NCBI RefSeq assembly: GCF_003285005.1
Contig: NZ_QMFA01000004.1
Coordinates: forward strand, 292,829 to 331,832
Source of the DNA: Paenibacillus sp. YN15
GTDB lineage: Bacteria > Bacillota > Bacilli > Paenibacillales > NBRC-103111
Reading direction: 5' to 3'
Length of the DNA stretch: 39,004 bases
The notes under the pieces were generated by a model. That model searched no databases and was not told where the DNA came from. It saw nothing but the letters and a program-made list of their open reading frames with translations. Position 1 is the stretch's first letter, and each line of letters opens with the position of its first letter. Below, piece by piece: positions 9,254-16,742 of this stretch. A program made the position numbers and the translations under genes.

Positions 9254-9538
9254 CTACAGGCCAAAAGGGCTCAGAATCAGTCCGAGAACGGCTTTAATGC
9301 CCTCCGCTACAAATTCCAGCGCAATCAGCGCCACGATGGGCGAAATATCCAGCATGCCGCCAATGGGCGGGATAATCTTGCGGAAGGGTTTCAGGTAAGG
9401 CTCCACCAGCTTGCCCAGCCATTCGCCCACGAAGCTTTCGCGGACATTGGGTAGCCAGGACATGAAGACGTACGCAATAATCATGAAGTAATAAATCGTC
9501 TTGAGGGAATCAATAGCATTGTCAATCAACATCTTCAC
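9254..9538 (-). CDS. ylmG: YggT family membrane protein
   Basis: A 94-residue membrane protein with two hydrophobic segments (about 14-30 and 66-90) flanking the family signature NVRESFVGEWLGKLVEPYLK followed by PFRKIIPPIGG. YggT/YlmG proteins occur beside division genes in many bacteria and plastids; a role in division or membrane organisation is inferred. The listed start is GTG at 9538. An ATG two codons later (9532) is equally possible, as the Shine-Dalgarno signal (CCGGGGTG) is not well placed for either. The 3' end is 16 nt before the ylmH start. Confidence 0.88.
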   Translation of the reverse strand: MKMLIDNAIDSLKTIYYFMIIAYVFMSWLPNVRESFVGEWLGKLVEPYLKPFRKIIPPIGGMLDISPIVALIALEFVAEGIKAVLGLILSPFGL

Positions 9539-9558
9539 CCCGGTCTGCTAGTATAAAA

Positions 9559-9984
9559 TTACAGGTTGTCCGCCTCCGCCGAATCGGAAATCACTCCGAG
9601 AATATCCACATTATCCGGCGTACACAGAAAAATATTCGGTCCGACCTTGGTAATCGTCCCATTCAAAGCATAAACGGTTCCGCTGAGGAAGTCCACTATC
9701 CGGATCGCCTGATCCTGCCGGGCCTTGTGAAGATTCACCACCACAGAGCGGCGGGAGCGCAGATGATCGGCAATATCCTGGGTATCCTCGTAATTGCGCG
9801 GCTCGCTCATAATCATTCTCATATTCTTCTGGGAATGAATGCTCACCACATTGCCCTTATTTCTACGGGCCTCGAACGGATTGGTTTCAGGCTCCTCATG
9901 ATGCTCCGCCACCTGCTCCCGCTCAATGATCTCCTCTTCCTCCTGCAGGCCGATAAAGTTCATAATGCGGTTCATAACGCCCAT
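9559..9984 (-). CDS. sepF: Cell division protein SepF
   Basis: A 141-residue FtsZ-associated protein that forms rings and tethers FtsZ to the membrane. The short N-terminal amphipathic helix (MGVMNRIMNFIGL) is the membrane anchor. An acidic linker follows, and the C-terminal globular domain contains EPRNYEDTQDIADHLRSRRS and DFLSGTVYALNGTITKVG, as expected. The start ATG at 9984 has AGGAGG nine bases upstream. It lies in the conserved ylmE-sepF-ylmG-ylmH-divIVA order, 77 nt after ylmE. Confidence 0.95.
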   Translation of the reverse strand: MGVMNRIMNFIGLQEEEEIIEREQVAEHHEEPETNPFEARRNKGNVVSIHSQKNMRMIMSEPRNYEDTQDIADHLRSRRSVVVNLHKARQDQAIRIVDFLSGTVYALNGTITKVGPNIFLCTPDNVDILGVISDSAEADNL

Positions 9985-10061
9985 TTTAGCATTCCTCCTT
10001 ATGACGTGGATAATAACAAATCCTGACGGATTTCCGGGAGCCCGGGCGCGGCGGCCTTCAA

Positions 10062-10751
10062 TTAGCTGCGGTCGCCAACCAGAACCGTTCCCAAACGGAT
10101 ATAAGTAGCCCCTTCTTCAACCGCGACTTCAAAATCTCCAGACATTCCCATGGAAAGCTCATTGATTGCATATGGTAAAATCTGTTTTTCATTCAGTTGA
10201 TCGCGCAGCTCCCGGAGCCTGCGGAATACCGGTCTGGCGCTGTCAGCGCCCCCCTCCAGCGGCGCCATGGTCATGAGGCCCACGATGCGTATGTATGGCA
10301 ATTCCGCCAGCTGTCGGGCAAACTCCTCCAAACCTTCCGGGGCCAGGCCATGTTTGCTCTCCTCGCCGGAAACATTCAGTTGGATGAAGCAGTTAACCGG
10401 CGCGAGCCCAAGGGCTTCGGCCTTCCGGTTCAGCTCCTCCGCCAGCGACAGCCTGTCCAAGGAATGGATATAAGGAAACTTGCCGATGACATCCTTAACC
10501 TTATTAGTTTGCAGGCTGCCGATAAAATGCCAAACCGCCCGCTCCCCAATCGCCTCCCATTTGGGCTTTACGTCCTGCCAGCGGTTCTCGCCAATGTCCG
10601 TAAGCCCCGCAGCCAGCACCGCCTCCGCCACCTCCAGGGAGGTGTACTTGGTTACGGCAATGATGGTGACCTCTTCCGGCTGCCTGCCGGAACGGCGGCA
10701 TGCCGCATCTATCCGGCTGCGTATGGCAGCCAATCTGCCTTCCATATCCAT
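10062..10751 (-). CDS. ylmE: YggS/YlmE family PLP homeostasis protein
   Basis: A 229-residue alanine-racemase-like TIM-barrel protein that binds pyridoxal phosphate and helps keep free PLP and amino-acid pools balanced. The PLP lysine is in TIIAVTKYTSLEVAEAVL near the N-terminus. Later family motifs include GENRWQDVKPKWEAIG, WHFIGSLQTNK and LSMGMSGDFEVAVEEGAT. The start ATG at 10751 has AAGGAG eight bases upstream. The frame is open 35 codons further, but that part overlaps pgeF and does not look like family sequence. The gene begins 13 nt after the pgeF stop, so the two are probably co-transcribed. Confidence 0.92.
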   Translation of the reverse strand: MDMEGRLAAIRSRIDAACRRSGRQPEEVTIIAVTKYTSLEVAEAVLAAGLTDIGENRWQDVKPKWEAIGERAVWHFIGSLQTNKVKDVIGKFPYIHSLDRLSLAEELNRKAEALGLAPVNCFIQLNVSGEESKHGLAPEGLEEFARQLAELPYIRIVGLMTMAPLEGGADSARPVFRRLRELRDQLNEKQILPYAINELSMGMSGDFEVAVEEGATYIRLGTVLVGDRS

Positions 10752-10764
10752 TCCAATGTCTCCT

Positions 10765-11610
10765 TCAGCCACTCTGTGCAACAAAACCGATCCATGCAGC
10801 CATCCGCCCCGTCCGCCCGTTTTCCTTCCGGTGGGAGAAAAACCGGGAACCGGCACAACTGGTGCACAACTTAGTCATTTCGATATGTTGCGGCAAAATT
10901 CCTGCTTCTATCATAATTTTCCGGTTTATTTCTTGCAAGTTCAGCATGAATTTCCCCGCATTGGCCGGGTTCGGACGAAAAAAGGGCTCTCCCTGGAGCC
11001 CGGTTTGGGCGGTTACGCTGCCGATCACGCGGTCATCCACTTCATAGCAGCAGGCTCCGATGGAGGGTCCGATGGCAGCGTGAAGAGCGGCGGGGCGGGT
11101 GCCGAAGGCTTGCCCCATGGCTTCTGCCGTCCGGCGGGCGATCTGCTGTACCGTCCCTTTCCACCCGGCATGGGCCAGTCCGATTGCCTCATGGACGGGA
11201 TCAATGAAATACAGAGGCACGCAATCGGCGAACAGGGCGGCCATCATAATTCCCCGGCCCGCGGTAATAAAAGCGTCCGCCTCCGGGAATGCATCGGCCT
11301 GGGCGAGAGTCCCCCGCCCCCTGTGGGCAGGCTCCACCAGCTGCACACGGGCGCCATGGACCTGCTCACCGTAGGTCCACGCCTCAAGGGGCGTTCCCAG
11401 TGCCCCCGCCAGCAGCCTTCGGTTGTCCACCACCGCAGCCGGTTCATCGCCCACGTGCAGGCCCAGATTGAGTGTGGCATAAGGAGCGCGGCCGACGCCG
11501 CCGTTTCTTCCCGTAAATCCGGCCGAGACGCCGGGGAACCGGTTCAGCCAGTTATCGATCCGGTACAGCTCCACGCCATTTTCTGCAATATGTTGAATGA
11601 AAGGTTCCAT
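10765..11610 (-). CDS. pgeF: Peptidoglycan editing factor PgeF (laccase domain, YlmD)
   Basis: A 281-residue multi-copper-oxidase-like ('laccase domain') protein. PgeF homologues remove L-Ser wrongly incorporated into muropeptide precursors and also show purine nucleoside activity. Metal-site residues are visible in YGEQVHGARV (His), FADCVPLYF (Cys) and GLAHAGWKGT (His); the IGPSIGACCYEV loop is characteristic. The start ATG at 11610 follows AGGAGG by four bases. In the cluster it occupies the ylmD position. The name pgeF rests on family membership; the in vivo substrate here is inferred. Confidence 0.9.
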   Translation of the reverse strand: MEPFIQHIAENGVELYRIDNWLNRFPGVSAGFTGRNGGVGRAPYATLNLGLHVGDEPAAVVDNRRLLAGALGTPLEAWTYGEQVHGARVQLVEPAHRGRGTLAQADAFPEADAFITAGRGIMMAALFADCVPLYFIDPVHEAIGLAHAGWKGTVQQIARRTAEAMGQAFGTRPAALHAAIGPSIGACCYEVDDRVIGSVTAQTGLQGEPFFRPNPANAGKFMLNLQEINRKIMIEAGILPQHIEMTKLCTSCAGSRFFSHRKENGRTGRMAAWIGFVAQSG

Positions 11611-11796
11611 AATTCCTCCTGAAAGCATGCTCGCTGCCAAAATAAAGCTTCCTCATTATACCACGAACGGGGTTGCTTGAAGCATTCGGGCCCTATCATC
11701 ACCGCTTGGGCTCTCACCCGGATTTTCCCCCGTGAATTCCAGCAGGTACCGTCCAGGGAGGGGCCTGCGATCCAACCCGATCCAAGTTGATGAACT

Positions 11797-11964
11797 TGAT
11801 TTTTCATATATAAATGACCACTGATGCCCCAATTTGAGTGTTTATATATGAAAAATCATCTATAAATTACCCCTGGCGCCCCTTTTGCTGTGATTGTATA
11901 TGAATTTTCATACACGAGTTGCCTCCAGGCCCGATTTCATGAAATTATATGCGAAATTTCATAC
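11797..11964. repeat. Four phased AT-rich palindromic repeat units
   Basis: Within the 400-nt gap between ylmC and pgeF are four related units based on TATATGAAAATTTCATA. A perfect 18-bp inverted pair lies at 11797-11814 (TGATTTTTCATATATAAA) and 11841-11858. Further copies are at 11895-11914 (TGTATATGAATTTTCATACA) and 11933-11964 (containing ATTTCATGAAAT and GCGAAATTTCATAC). Each is followed by a C-rich stretch resembling ACCNCTGRYGCCC, giving an imperfect tandem array of roughly 40-55 bp units. The rest of the gap shows no gene. Confidence 0.7.
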
Positions 11965-11991
11965 CCGGCACCCCTGCACAAACAAGCCGCA

Positions 11992-12028
11992 GGACAGGCG
12001 GCAGCATATGCCGGACGCCTACCTGTCC
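11992..12028 (-). terminator. Possible weak terminator at end of ylmC
   Basis: GGACAGG (11992-11998) pairs with CCTGTCC (12022-12028), which overlaps the last ylmC codons; additional GC pairing inside the loop is possible. The minus-strand sequence beyond the stem (TGCGGCTTGTTTGTG) is only moderately T-rich, so termination would be partial. Confidence 0.35.
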
Positions 12029-12366
12029 CTGTGGTTAGACCGCCCGTAGTCCCGGTCTCTTTCCCGTTCCCTGTCTCTGTCTCTGTCCCTGTCTCTGTCA
12101 CGGTCGTCCTCGTCCCGGTAAAGCCGGGTATCGTCCAGCTTCACCAGAATCACATCCATGCCGATCTTGACGATGTTCCGCCAGGGGATGACCACCTCCG
12201 CGCCGCCTCCCCAAAAACCAAACAGCTTGCCTGAAGCCGGCACAACAATGGACTCAATGCGCCCCTGCCGCAGATCCAGCTCCAGATCATTCACCGTGCC
12301 CAGCTTTTTCCCATCCACAATATTAATGACATCCTTGGACTGAAAATCGGAAATCTTCATGGCCAT
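12019..12366 (-). CDS. ylmC: YlmC/YmxH family PRC-barrel protein with Asp/Arg tail
   Basis: A 115-residue protein whose first 80 residues form a PRC-barrel-like domain: SDFQSKDVINIVDGKKLGTV, then LELDLRQGRIESIVVPASG and EVVIPWRNIVKIGMDVILVK. This matches the small YlmC/YmxH proteins of sporulating Bacilli, whose function is unsettled. After RLYRDEDD the protein ends in an unusual repeat of alternating Asp/Arg and Glu/Arg, about 30 residues, encoded by a GACAGA-like repeat. The start is taken as ATG 12366, seven bases after a weak GGTGG; ATG 12360 (MKISDF) is also possible. In B. subtilis the gene lies beside sigG; here the two are about 9.7 kb apart. Confidence 0.85.
   Translation of the reverse strand: MAMKISDFQSKDVINIVDGKKLGTVNDLELDLRQGRIESIVVPASGKLFGFWGGGAEVVIPWRNIVKIGMDVILVKLDDTRLYRDEDDRDRDRDRDRDRERERDRDYGRSNHRDR
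12061..12105. repeat. Hexanucleotide-like simple repeat inside ylmC
   Basis: A run built from CTGTCT/CTGTCC units on the plus strand encodes the alternating Arg/Asp tail of YlmC on the other strand. Such runs are prone to length change by slippage; because the unit is six bases, gains and losses would keep the frame. Confidence 0.8.
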
Positions 12367-12431
12367 ATCACCACCACTGATCCTTTTCAAGGTTGGATTC
12401 GCACAAGGCCGCGAGGGGCAGGCTATTACCC

Positions 12432-12437
12432 ATTATA
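12432..12437 (-). promoter_or_regulatory. Candidate -10 element upstream of ylmC
   Basis: The minus strand reads CTCATATAATGG here. TATAAT fits a sigma-A -10, and CATATAAT also resembles a sigma-E -10. The sequence 18 bases upstream (CGGACA) is a poor -35, so which sigma factor applies is open. It lies between the terminator of the upstream operon and the ylmC start. Confidence 0.4.
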
Positions 12438-12521
12438 TGAGCCGTCTGGGCAAAATGTCCGGTAACCGGATAACTTTCTTTGCATACCCGCCCATAACGC
12501 CGCGGAGCGCAACCCTTCAGC

Positions 12522-12557
12522 AAAAAAGCATCCTCCGGCCGCAAGGCCGGAGAATGC
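12522..12557 (-). terminator. Strong terminator of the polysaccharide-uptake operon
   Basis: Arms GCATCCTCCGGCC (12528-12540) and GGCCGGAGAATGC (12545-12557) form a 13-bp stem, one mismatch, with a GCAA loop. On the minus strand it is followed by TTTTTTG. It lies directly after the stop of the 837-residue gene. Confidence 0.92.
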
Positions 12558-12571
12558 CTGTTACATATCCG

Positions 12572-15085
12572 TTATATATATTGCGTCCTGTTCTCACAGG
12601 CTTCATATTGAAGCCGGAAGCCGCCGCCTGCGGTCAGGCGCAGCTCCGCTTCATCAAACCGGGGCGACAGGCTGCGGCAATAGGCCATAAAAACCTCCAG
12701 ACTGCCGTACTCCTCCTCCGAGCCGCATTGGCACAGATAGGCCGAGCGCCGGGAAGCCGCCCGCTGCTCGCAGTTCATAAGCAAGTCGTGATGGGCAACC
12801 AGCGGAGCGCTGCACCAGACCCCCACGTAGCCCCCGCCCTTTTGCCCAAACAGCCAGCCGTCCTGCTTCTCCGTCCGCTCCAGCTTCTCCTGCGGGAAGT
12901 ACAGATGGGTAAACCCGATGGGATGGCGCTCGCCGATCACATAGATCGCCCCGAGCAGGCTGCCCTCCTGCCGGACAGCGGGCATAATCCCGTTGCCGTA
13001 CCAATAGCCGGGCCGCATGCCGCCGTCATCCGCCGCCTCGCCGGGATGATTGGCAAACACCAGCGTTTCCGCGTCCAGGGCCGCCGACCACATATGCTGC
13101 TGGTATCCATAGACCCCCGGCTCGAAGCGGGTAGTCCCATGGAAGCTTTCATTCAGCGATTTCACATAGGCGTTGGATTCCATGTCCGCTCCCGGCTCCA
13201 GCAACACATTTTCCCAAAAGCGCGGCGTTGGGTCCATCCGCGGGGACTGGACGGAGGTCAGGGCATAATCCTTCTTTTTCAGCAGCTTCACCCAGGCATT
13301 CCCGGCCTGGTATTCCAGATCCGCATCCCGGGCCATCAGAGGGGCCAGCTCTCCGGCTGGGCGGTAGCGGCTGTTCATCAGGAATGCCATCCACTCGCTG
13401 TTCCCGTACGGCGTCTGCGGATTAGCCAGATGGACCAGGGACTGCACCGCCTGGGTAAAGGGCAGAATGACCGAACGGTATACCCGCCCCTGCGGAGCAA
13501 CCATGGTACCCCGGAAGGTATGGAGGGCAATCTGCCGAAGCATCCGGTCAAGCAATCCGGAAGCCCGCCCGGCCTCCGGCGCTTCCATAAAATCCGCCGC
13601 ATTCAGCAAAGCGCCGAAGGTCACACACATATAGTCGCCGCTTAAAAATTCCTCAAACCCGTACTCCTCCACATCGTCCAGCCATTGCCGCACCCGGTCC
13701 AGAGCCACCGCGCTGACCTCCGCACCGGTCCGGCCCGACCGGAGGAAAAGCCTGTCCGGAAACCGCTTGCCCGCCATATACGCGCAGACATAAAACATCA
13801 GGGCATGGTTCTCGCTCCAGAAGCACATGCCGTCCGCGCCATCCTCCGTCATCCAGTAGCGGTAGGCGAGAATCACCCGCTCCGCTTCCGGCTGCAATTC
13901 TTCGGGGAGAAGGGAAAACTCCAGCATCCGCAGCAGCCCGGCCAGGAAAAAATCCGAGCAGTCCTCCCGCCGTTCAATCCGGCCAAGAGCCGCCCGGAGA
14001 TGCTCCATGTCGCAAAGGCCGGGAAGCCCCATGATCCGCCGGGCCAAAGCATAGAACAAGCCGAACCGCAGCGGCCGGTATTCCCCCTCCGCCCCGATGG
14101 CGGCCAGCTCCCGGAACATGCGCCGGATATGCCCTTCCCTGCCGCTCCACCCCGTCTGCGACCCGCCGTTCTGCCCCCTCTGCGCCTCCCCGCCGCTCTG
14201 CCTTGTCTGTGCCCCGCCACAGCCTCCCGGCGGCTCCACTCCGGCAGGCCGCTTGTTGTGCAGCAGTTCAATCCTCCTGGACCGTCTGCCCCCCTCCGTC
14301 TCCCCGTAAATCACGGCCATCGCCCGGTCGGAGCGCAGCTCCACCGCTTCCGCCCCGGTGATATCCTCCGCTTCCTCCATAACCGAATCCTCTTCATAGG
14401 CCAGCCATACGGCGCAGGGAGGCTCCGGGGGAAGCAGCAGCCTTCCCTGCTCCAGCCCCAGACCCCACAGCCACCGGTCCAGCTCCAGCATCGGCCGGGC
14501 CCGCTCCCCATCGGGCAGCCGGAAGCGGACTTGGCCCATCTCCCCCTGAAGCTCCACGCCCATGATGTTCCTCGTATCCCGGATAGCCAGATTCTGCATC
14601 CGCAGGATCAGCAGATTTTCTCCCGGCTTAAGCTCAAGGCGCAGCTCCAGCCTGCGGATGGGCTTGTAGACCGGCTCATCCACAGCCGCCGCCAGCCTGC
14701 CGTTCAGCCAGACCTCCACGGCGGCATAGGTCCAGAGGACCGCCGGCACCGCCAGCTCCGTCCCCGCCTCCAAGACGGCCGAGGCCAGCAGCTCCACTCT
14801 GTGGGGCGTCGGGGAAAACAGCGGGAAGCTGATAAAGCCTCCCGCCGTCCGGCACAGCTCCCACGGCGTCCCCAGCTCGCTCACTCCGCCCAAACGAATG
14901 CTGCCCGAAGGGGCCGGTCGGCCGCCGCGCCGGGCAACAATGGAGCGGAGGCGCTTTTCGTAGCGGAGCTGGTTTTTGTCCGGGGGCCCTTCTTGCCATT
15001 CTGTCAATACGGGACCCGATATCAGATAATAGGGAATAAACCGGCCGGCCGCACAGGACATGTCTTCATGCTTTATGGCTGCCAT
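12572..15085 (-). CDS. Uncharacterised 837-residue protein, possible alpha/alpha-toroid carbohydrate enzyme
   Basis: I do not recognise the family. Three regions are visible. Residues about 90-165 read like a beta-sandwich (AVEVWLNGRLAAA, then LELKPGENLLILRMQNL), as in carbohydrate-active enzymes. A Gly/Gln/Ser-rich linker spans 281-318. A helix-rich region (about 320-620) contains YWMTEDGADGMCFWSENHAL and YMAGKRFPDR, in the style of (alpha/alpha) toroid lyases and hydrolases such as heparinase-like proteins. A probable beta-rich C-terminal domain begins near 640 (MESNAYVKSLNESFHGTTRF). There is no signal peptide, so it would act in the cytoplasm on imported sugars. ATG 15085 has GGAGG five bases upstream. 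It is last in the operon, 41 nt after the regulator. Function is inferred from context only. Confidence 0.7.
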   Translation of the reverse strand: MAAIKHEDMSCAAGRFIPYYLISGPVLTEWQEGPPDKNQLRYEKRLRSIVARRGGRPAPSGSIRLGGVSELGTPWELCRTAGGFISFPLFSPTPHRVELLASAVLEAGTELAVPAVLWTYAAVEVWLNGRLAAAVDEPVYKPIRRLELRLELKPGENLLILRMQNLAIRDTRNIMGVELQGEMGQVRFRLPDGERARPMLELDRWLWGLGLEQGRLLLPPEPPCAVWLAYEEDSVMEEAEDITGAEAVELRSDRAMAVIYGETEGGRRSRRIELLHNKRPAGVEPPGGCGGAQTRQSGGEAQRGQNGGSQTGWSGREGHIRRMFRELAAIGAEGEYRPLRFGLFYALARRIMGLPGLCDMEHLRAALGRIERREDCSDFFLAGLLRMLEFSLLPEELQPEAERVILAYRYWMTEDGADGMCFWSENHALMFYVCAYMAGKRFPDRLFLRSGRTGAEVSAVALDRVRQWLDDVEEYGFEEFLSGDYMCVTFGALLNAADFMEAPEAGRASGLLDRMLRQIALHTFRGTMVAPQGRVYRSVILPFTQAVQSLVHLANPQTPYGNSEWMAFLMNSRYRPAGELAPLMARDADLEYQAGNAWVKLLKKKDYALTSVQSPRMDPTPRFWENVLLEPGADMESNAYVKSLNESFHGTTRFEPGVYGYQQHMWSAALDAETLVFANHPGEAADDGGMRPGYWYGNGIMPAVRQEGSLLGAIYVIGERHPIGFTHLYFPQEKLERTEKQDGWLFGQKGGGYVGVWCSAPLVAHHDLLMNCEQRAASRRSAYLCQCGSEEEYGSLEVFMAYCRSLSPRFDEAELRLTAGGGFRLQYEACENRTQYI

Positions 15086-15126
15086 GCTCTCCTCCGCCTC
15101 TCTTCTGTCTCTTTGCGCTTCAAGCG

Positions 15127-16742
15127 TTACTTTTCCTTGTCCGCACAGGCCTGCTTGAACTCCGACGGGGTTAGGCCCGTGTGCTTTTTGAACAGCTCGC
15201 TGAAATATTGCCGCCCCTCATACCCCAAAGCAAGGGCAATATCCTGCACCGCCCCGCCTCCGCCAGCATGTCCTTGGCCCGCTCCATCCGCTCCGCCGTG
15301 ACAAACTGGCCCACCGGGGTTCCCGTGACTTTCTTGAACAAATTGGCAAAGTAGCTGCCGCTGAGATACACCAGCCGGGCATAATCATTCACCGTCTTGT
15401 TTTCGTCGAGATGGCTGCGAATATAAACGATTACCTGCTCCACCAGATGATTGGCGGCATCCGTATGCTTTTGCTCCAGCAGACGGCATCCCGTCCGACA
15501 CAGCTCCTTCAGGGCTTCCCGCAGCTCCCGGAGAGATTGGAAGGGGGCATCCTTCAGGCGGTGGGCCTGCTTCTCCAGGGGCTTCATCTCCTCGGGAGAC
15601 AGCTTCTCGGCAAACACGCGGTTGATCAGAAAGGCCAGCTCGTAATAGCGGCCCTTCATCATCTCCGGCGTCGGCGTCACCCCGTTCACATCGGCGGCAA
15701 ACAGCTCCTCCAGTTGCTCCTCCGCCTTGGACAGGTTCCCGGAGCGCAGCAGGTAGAACAGCTCCTTCTCCTTTTCCGCGGAATACTGGGGCGCGGCATC
15801 ATCCATGGGCTGCACATTCCGGTAGCTGAACACACTGTTGCCCCCGGCGTAGAAGTTATAGGAGAGAGCCGTTCTGGCCTGGCTGTAGGAGTAGAAAATA
15901 TCATGAATCTGCTCCACCGCCTCCCCGATTCCCAGCGACACGGTAAATTTGGAGTATTGGGCGATATTCTCCCGGCACAGCTCCGCCAGCGCTTCGGCCG
16001 TGCAAGCGGCGGCCGGGTTGAAGACGGCGACAAAACGGTTGGTGTGGTCCCGGAAAATAAAGCCCCTGGTAACGCTGCGGATGGTCTCCTCCAAAATATT
16101 GTGCAGGGTGAAGCGGATCAGCTCCACCTCCTGGACGGGCGCGGACAGGGTCCGCTCGGCAAAGCCGTCGATTTCCGCAAGCATCACGGTAAAGCCCTGC
16201 CGCTCCAGATCAATGCTGAGGAAGTCCCACCGTTTGGCGGCCTGCTCCGCCGGAGCGGGATACTGCAGCAGCAGTTGGAAATACTCCTGGCGCAGATAAG
16301 GCATACTTTCCCGCAGCTTCCGCTCCATGTCCCGGTACTGCTTCTGCTGCCGGGTCTCCTCCTCGATAGCCGCCTTGGCCTTCAGGACAATATCCACAAT
16401 CTGCCCCGGATGAAAGGGCTTGATCACATAATCAAAGGCGCCCAGCCTAACCGCCTGCTGCGCATACTCAAAATCCGTATAGCCGCTGATAAAAATAATT
16501 TTCATCCCCGGGCATTCCGGCTCCAGCTCCTTCATCATGGCCAGTCCGTCCAGCCGCGGCATGCGGATATCCGTCAGCACAATATGGGGCTTGGTCCGGA
16601 GAATCAGCTCGCGCCCGGCCAACCCGTTGCCGGCCGTCCCTGCAACCGTTATGCCGTGTTCGGCCCAGGGGATGCCCAGGGAAATGCCCTCCACCACATC
16701 GGGAATGTCATCGATAATGCACAGTCTGATTTCCTCTGTCAT
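15127..16742 (-). pseudogene. YesN-type AraC response regulator, frameshifted near the 3' end
   Basis: The receiver domain comes first (IIDD near 9-12, phosphoacceptor D58 in VLTDIRMPRLDG, KPF near 108-110). A middle region follows, then a C-terminal AraC DNA-binding domain beginning near residue 430 (YIRSHLDENKTVNDYARLVY). The open frame continues to 15171 but its last 25 residues are wrong (RCRILPLLWGMRGG). Adding one base at the four-C run 15254-15257 restores the expected second helix-turn-helix (VQDIALALGYEGRQYFSELF) and a stop at 15127-15129. Without it the second HTH is lost. The start ATG 16742 overlaps the kinase stop by four bases (ATGA). Sequencing error or true mutation cannot be told apart here. 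Confidence 0.85.

Noticed and set aside
13685-15301. 538-codon plus-strand open frame
   Set aside because: Antisense to the 837-residue gene; composition is Pro/Arg/His-rich as expected from reading GC-rich codons backwards, and it has no recognisable domain.
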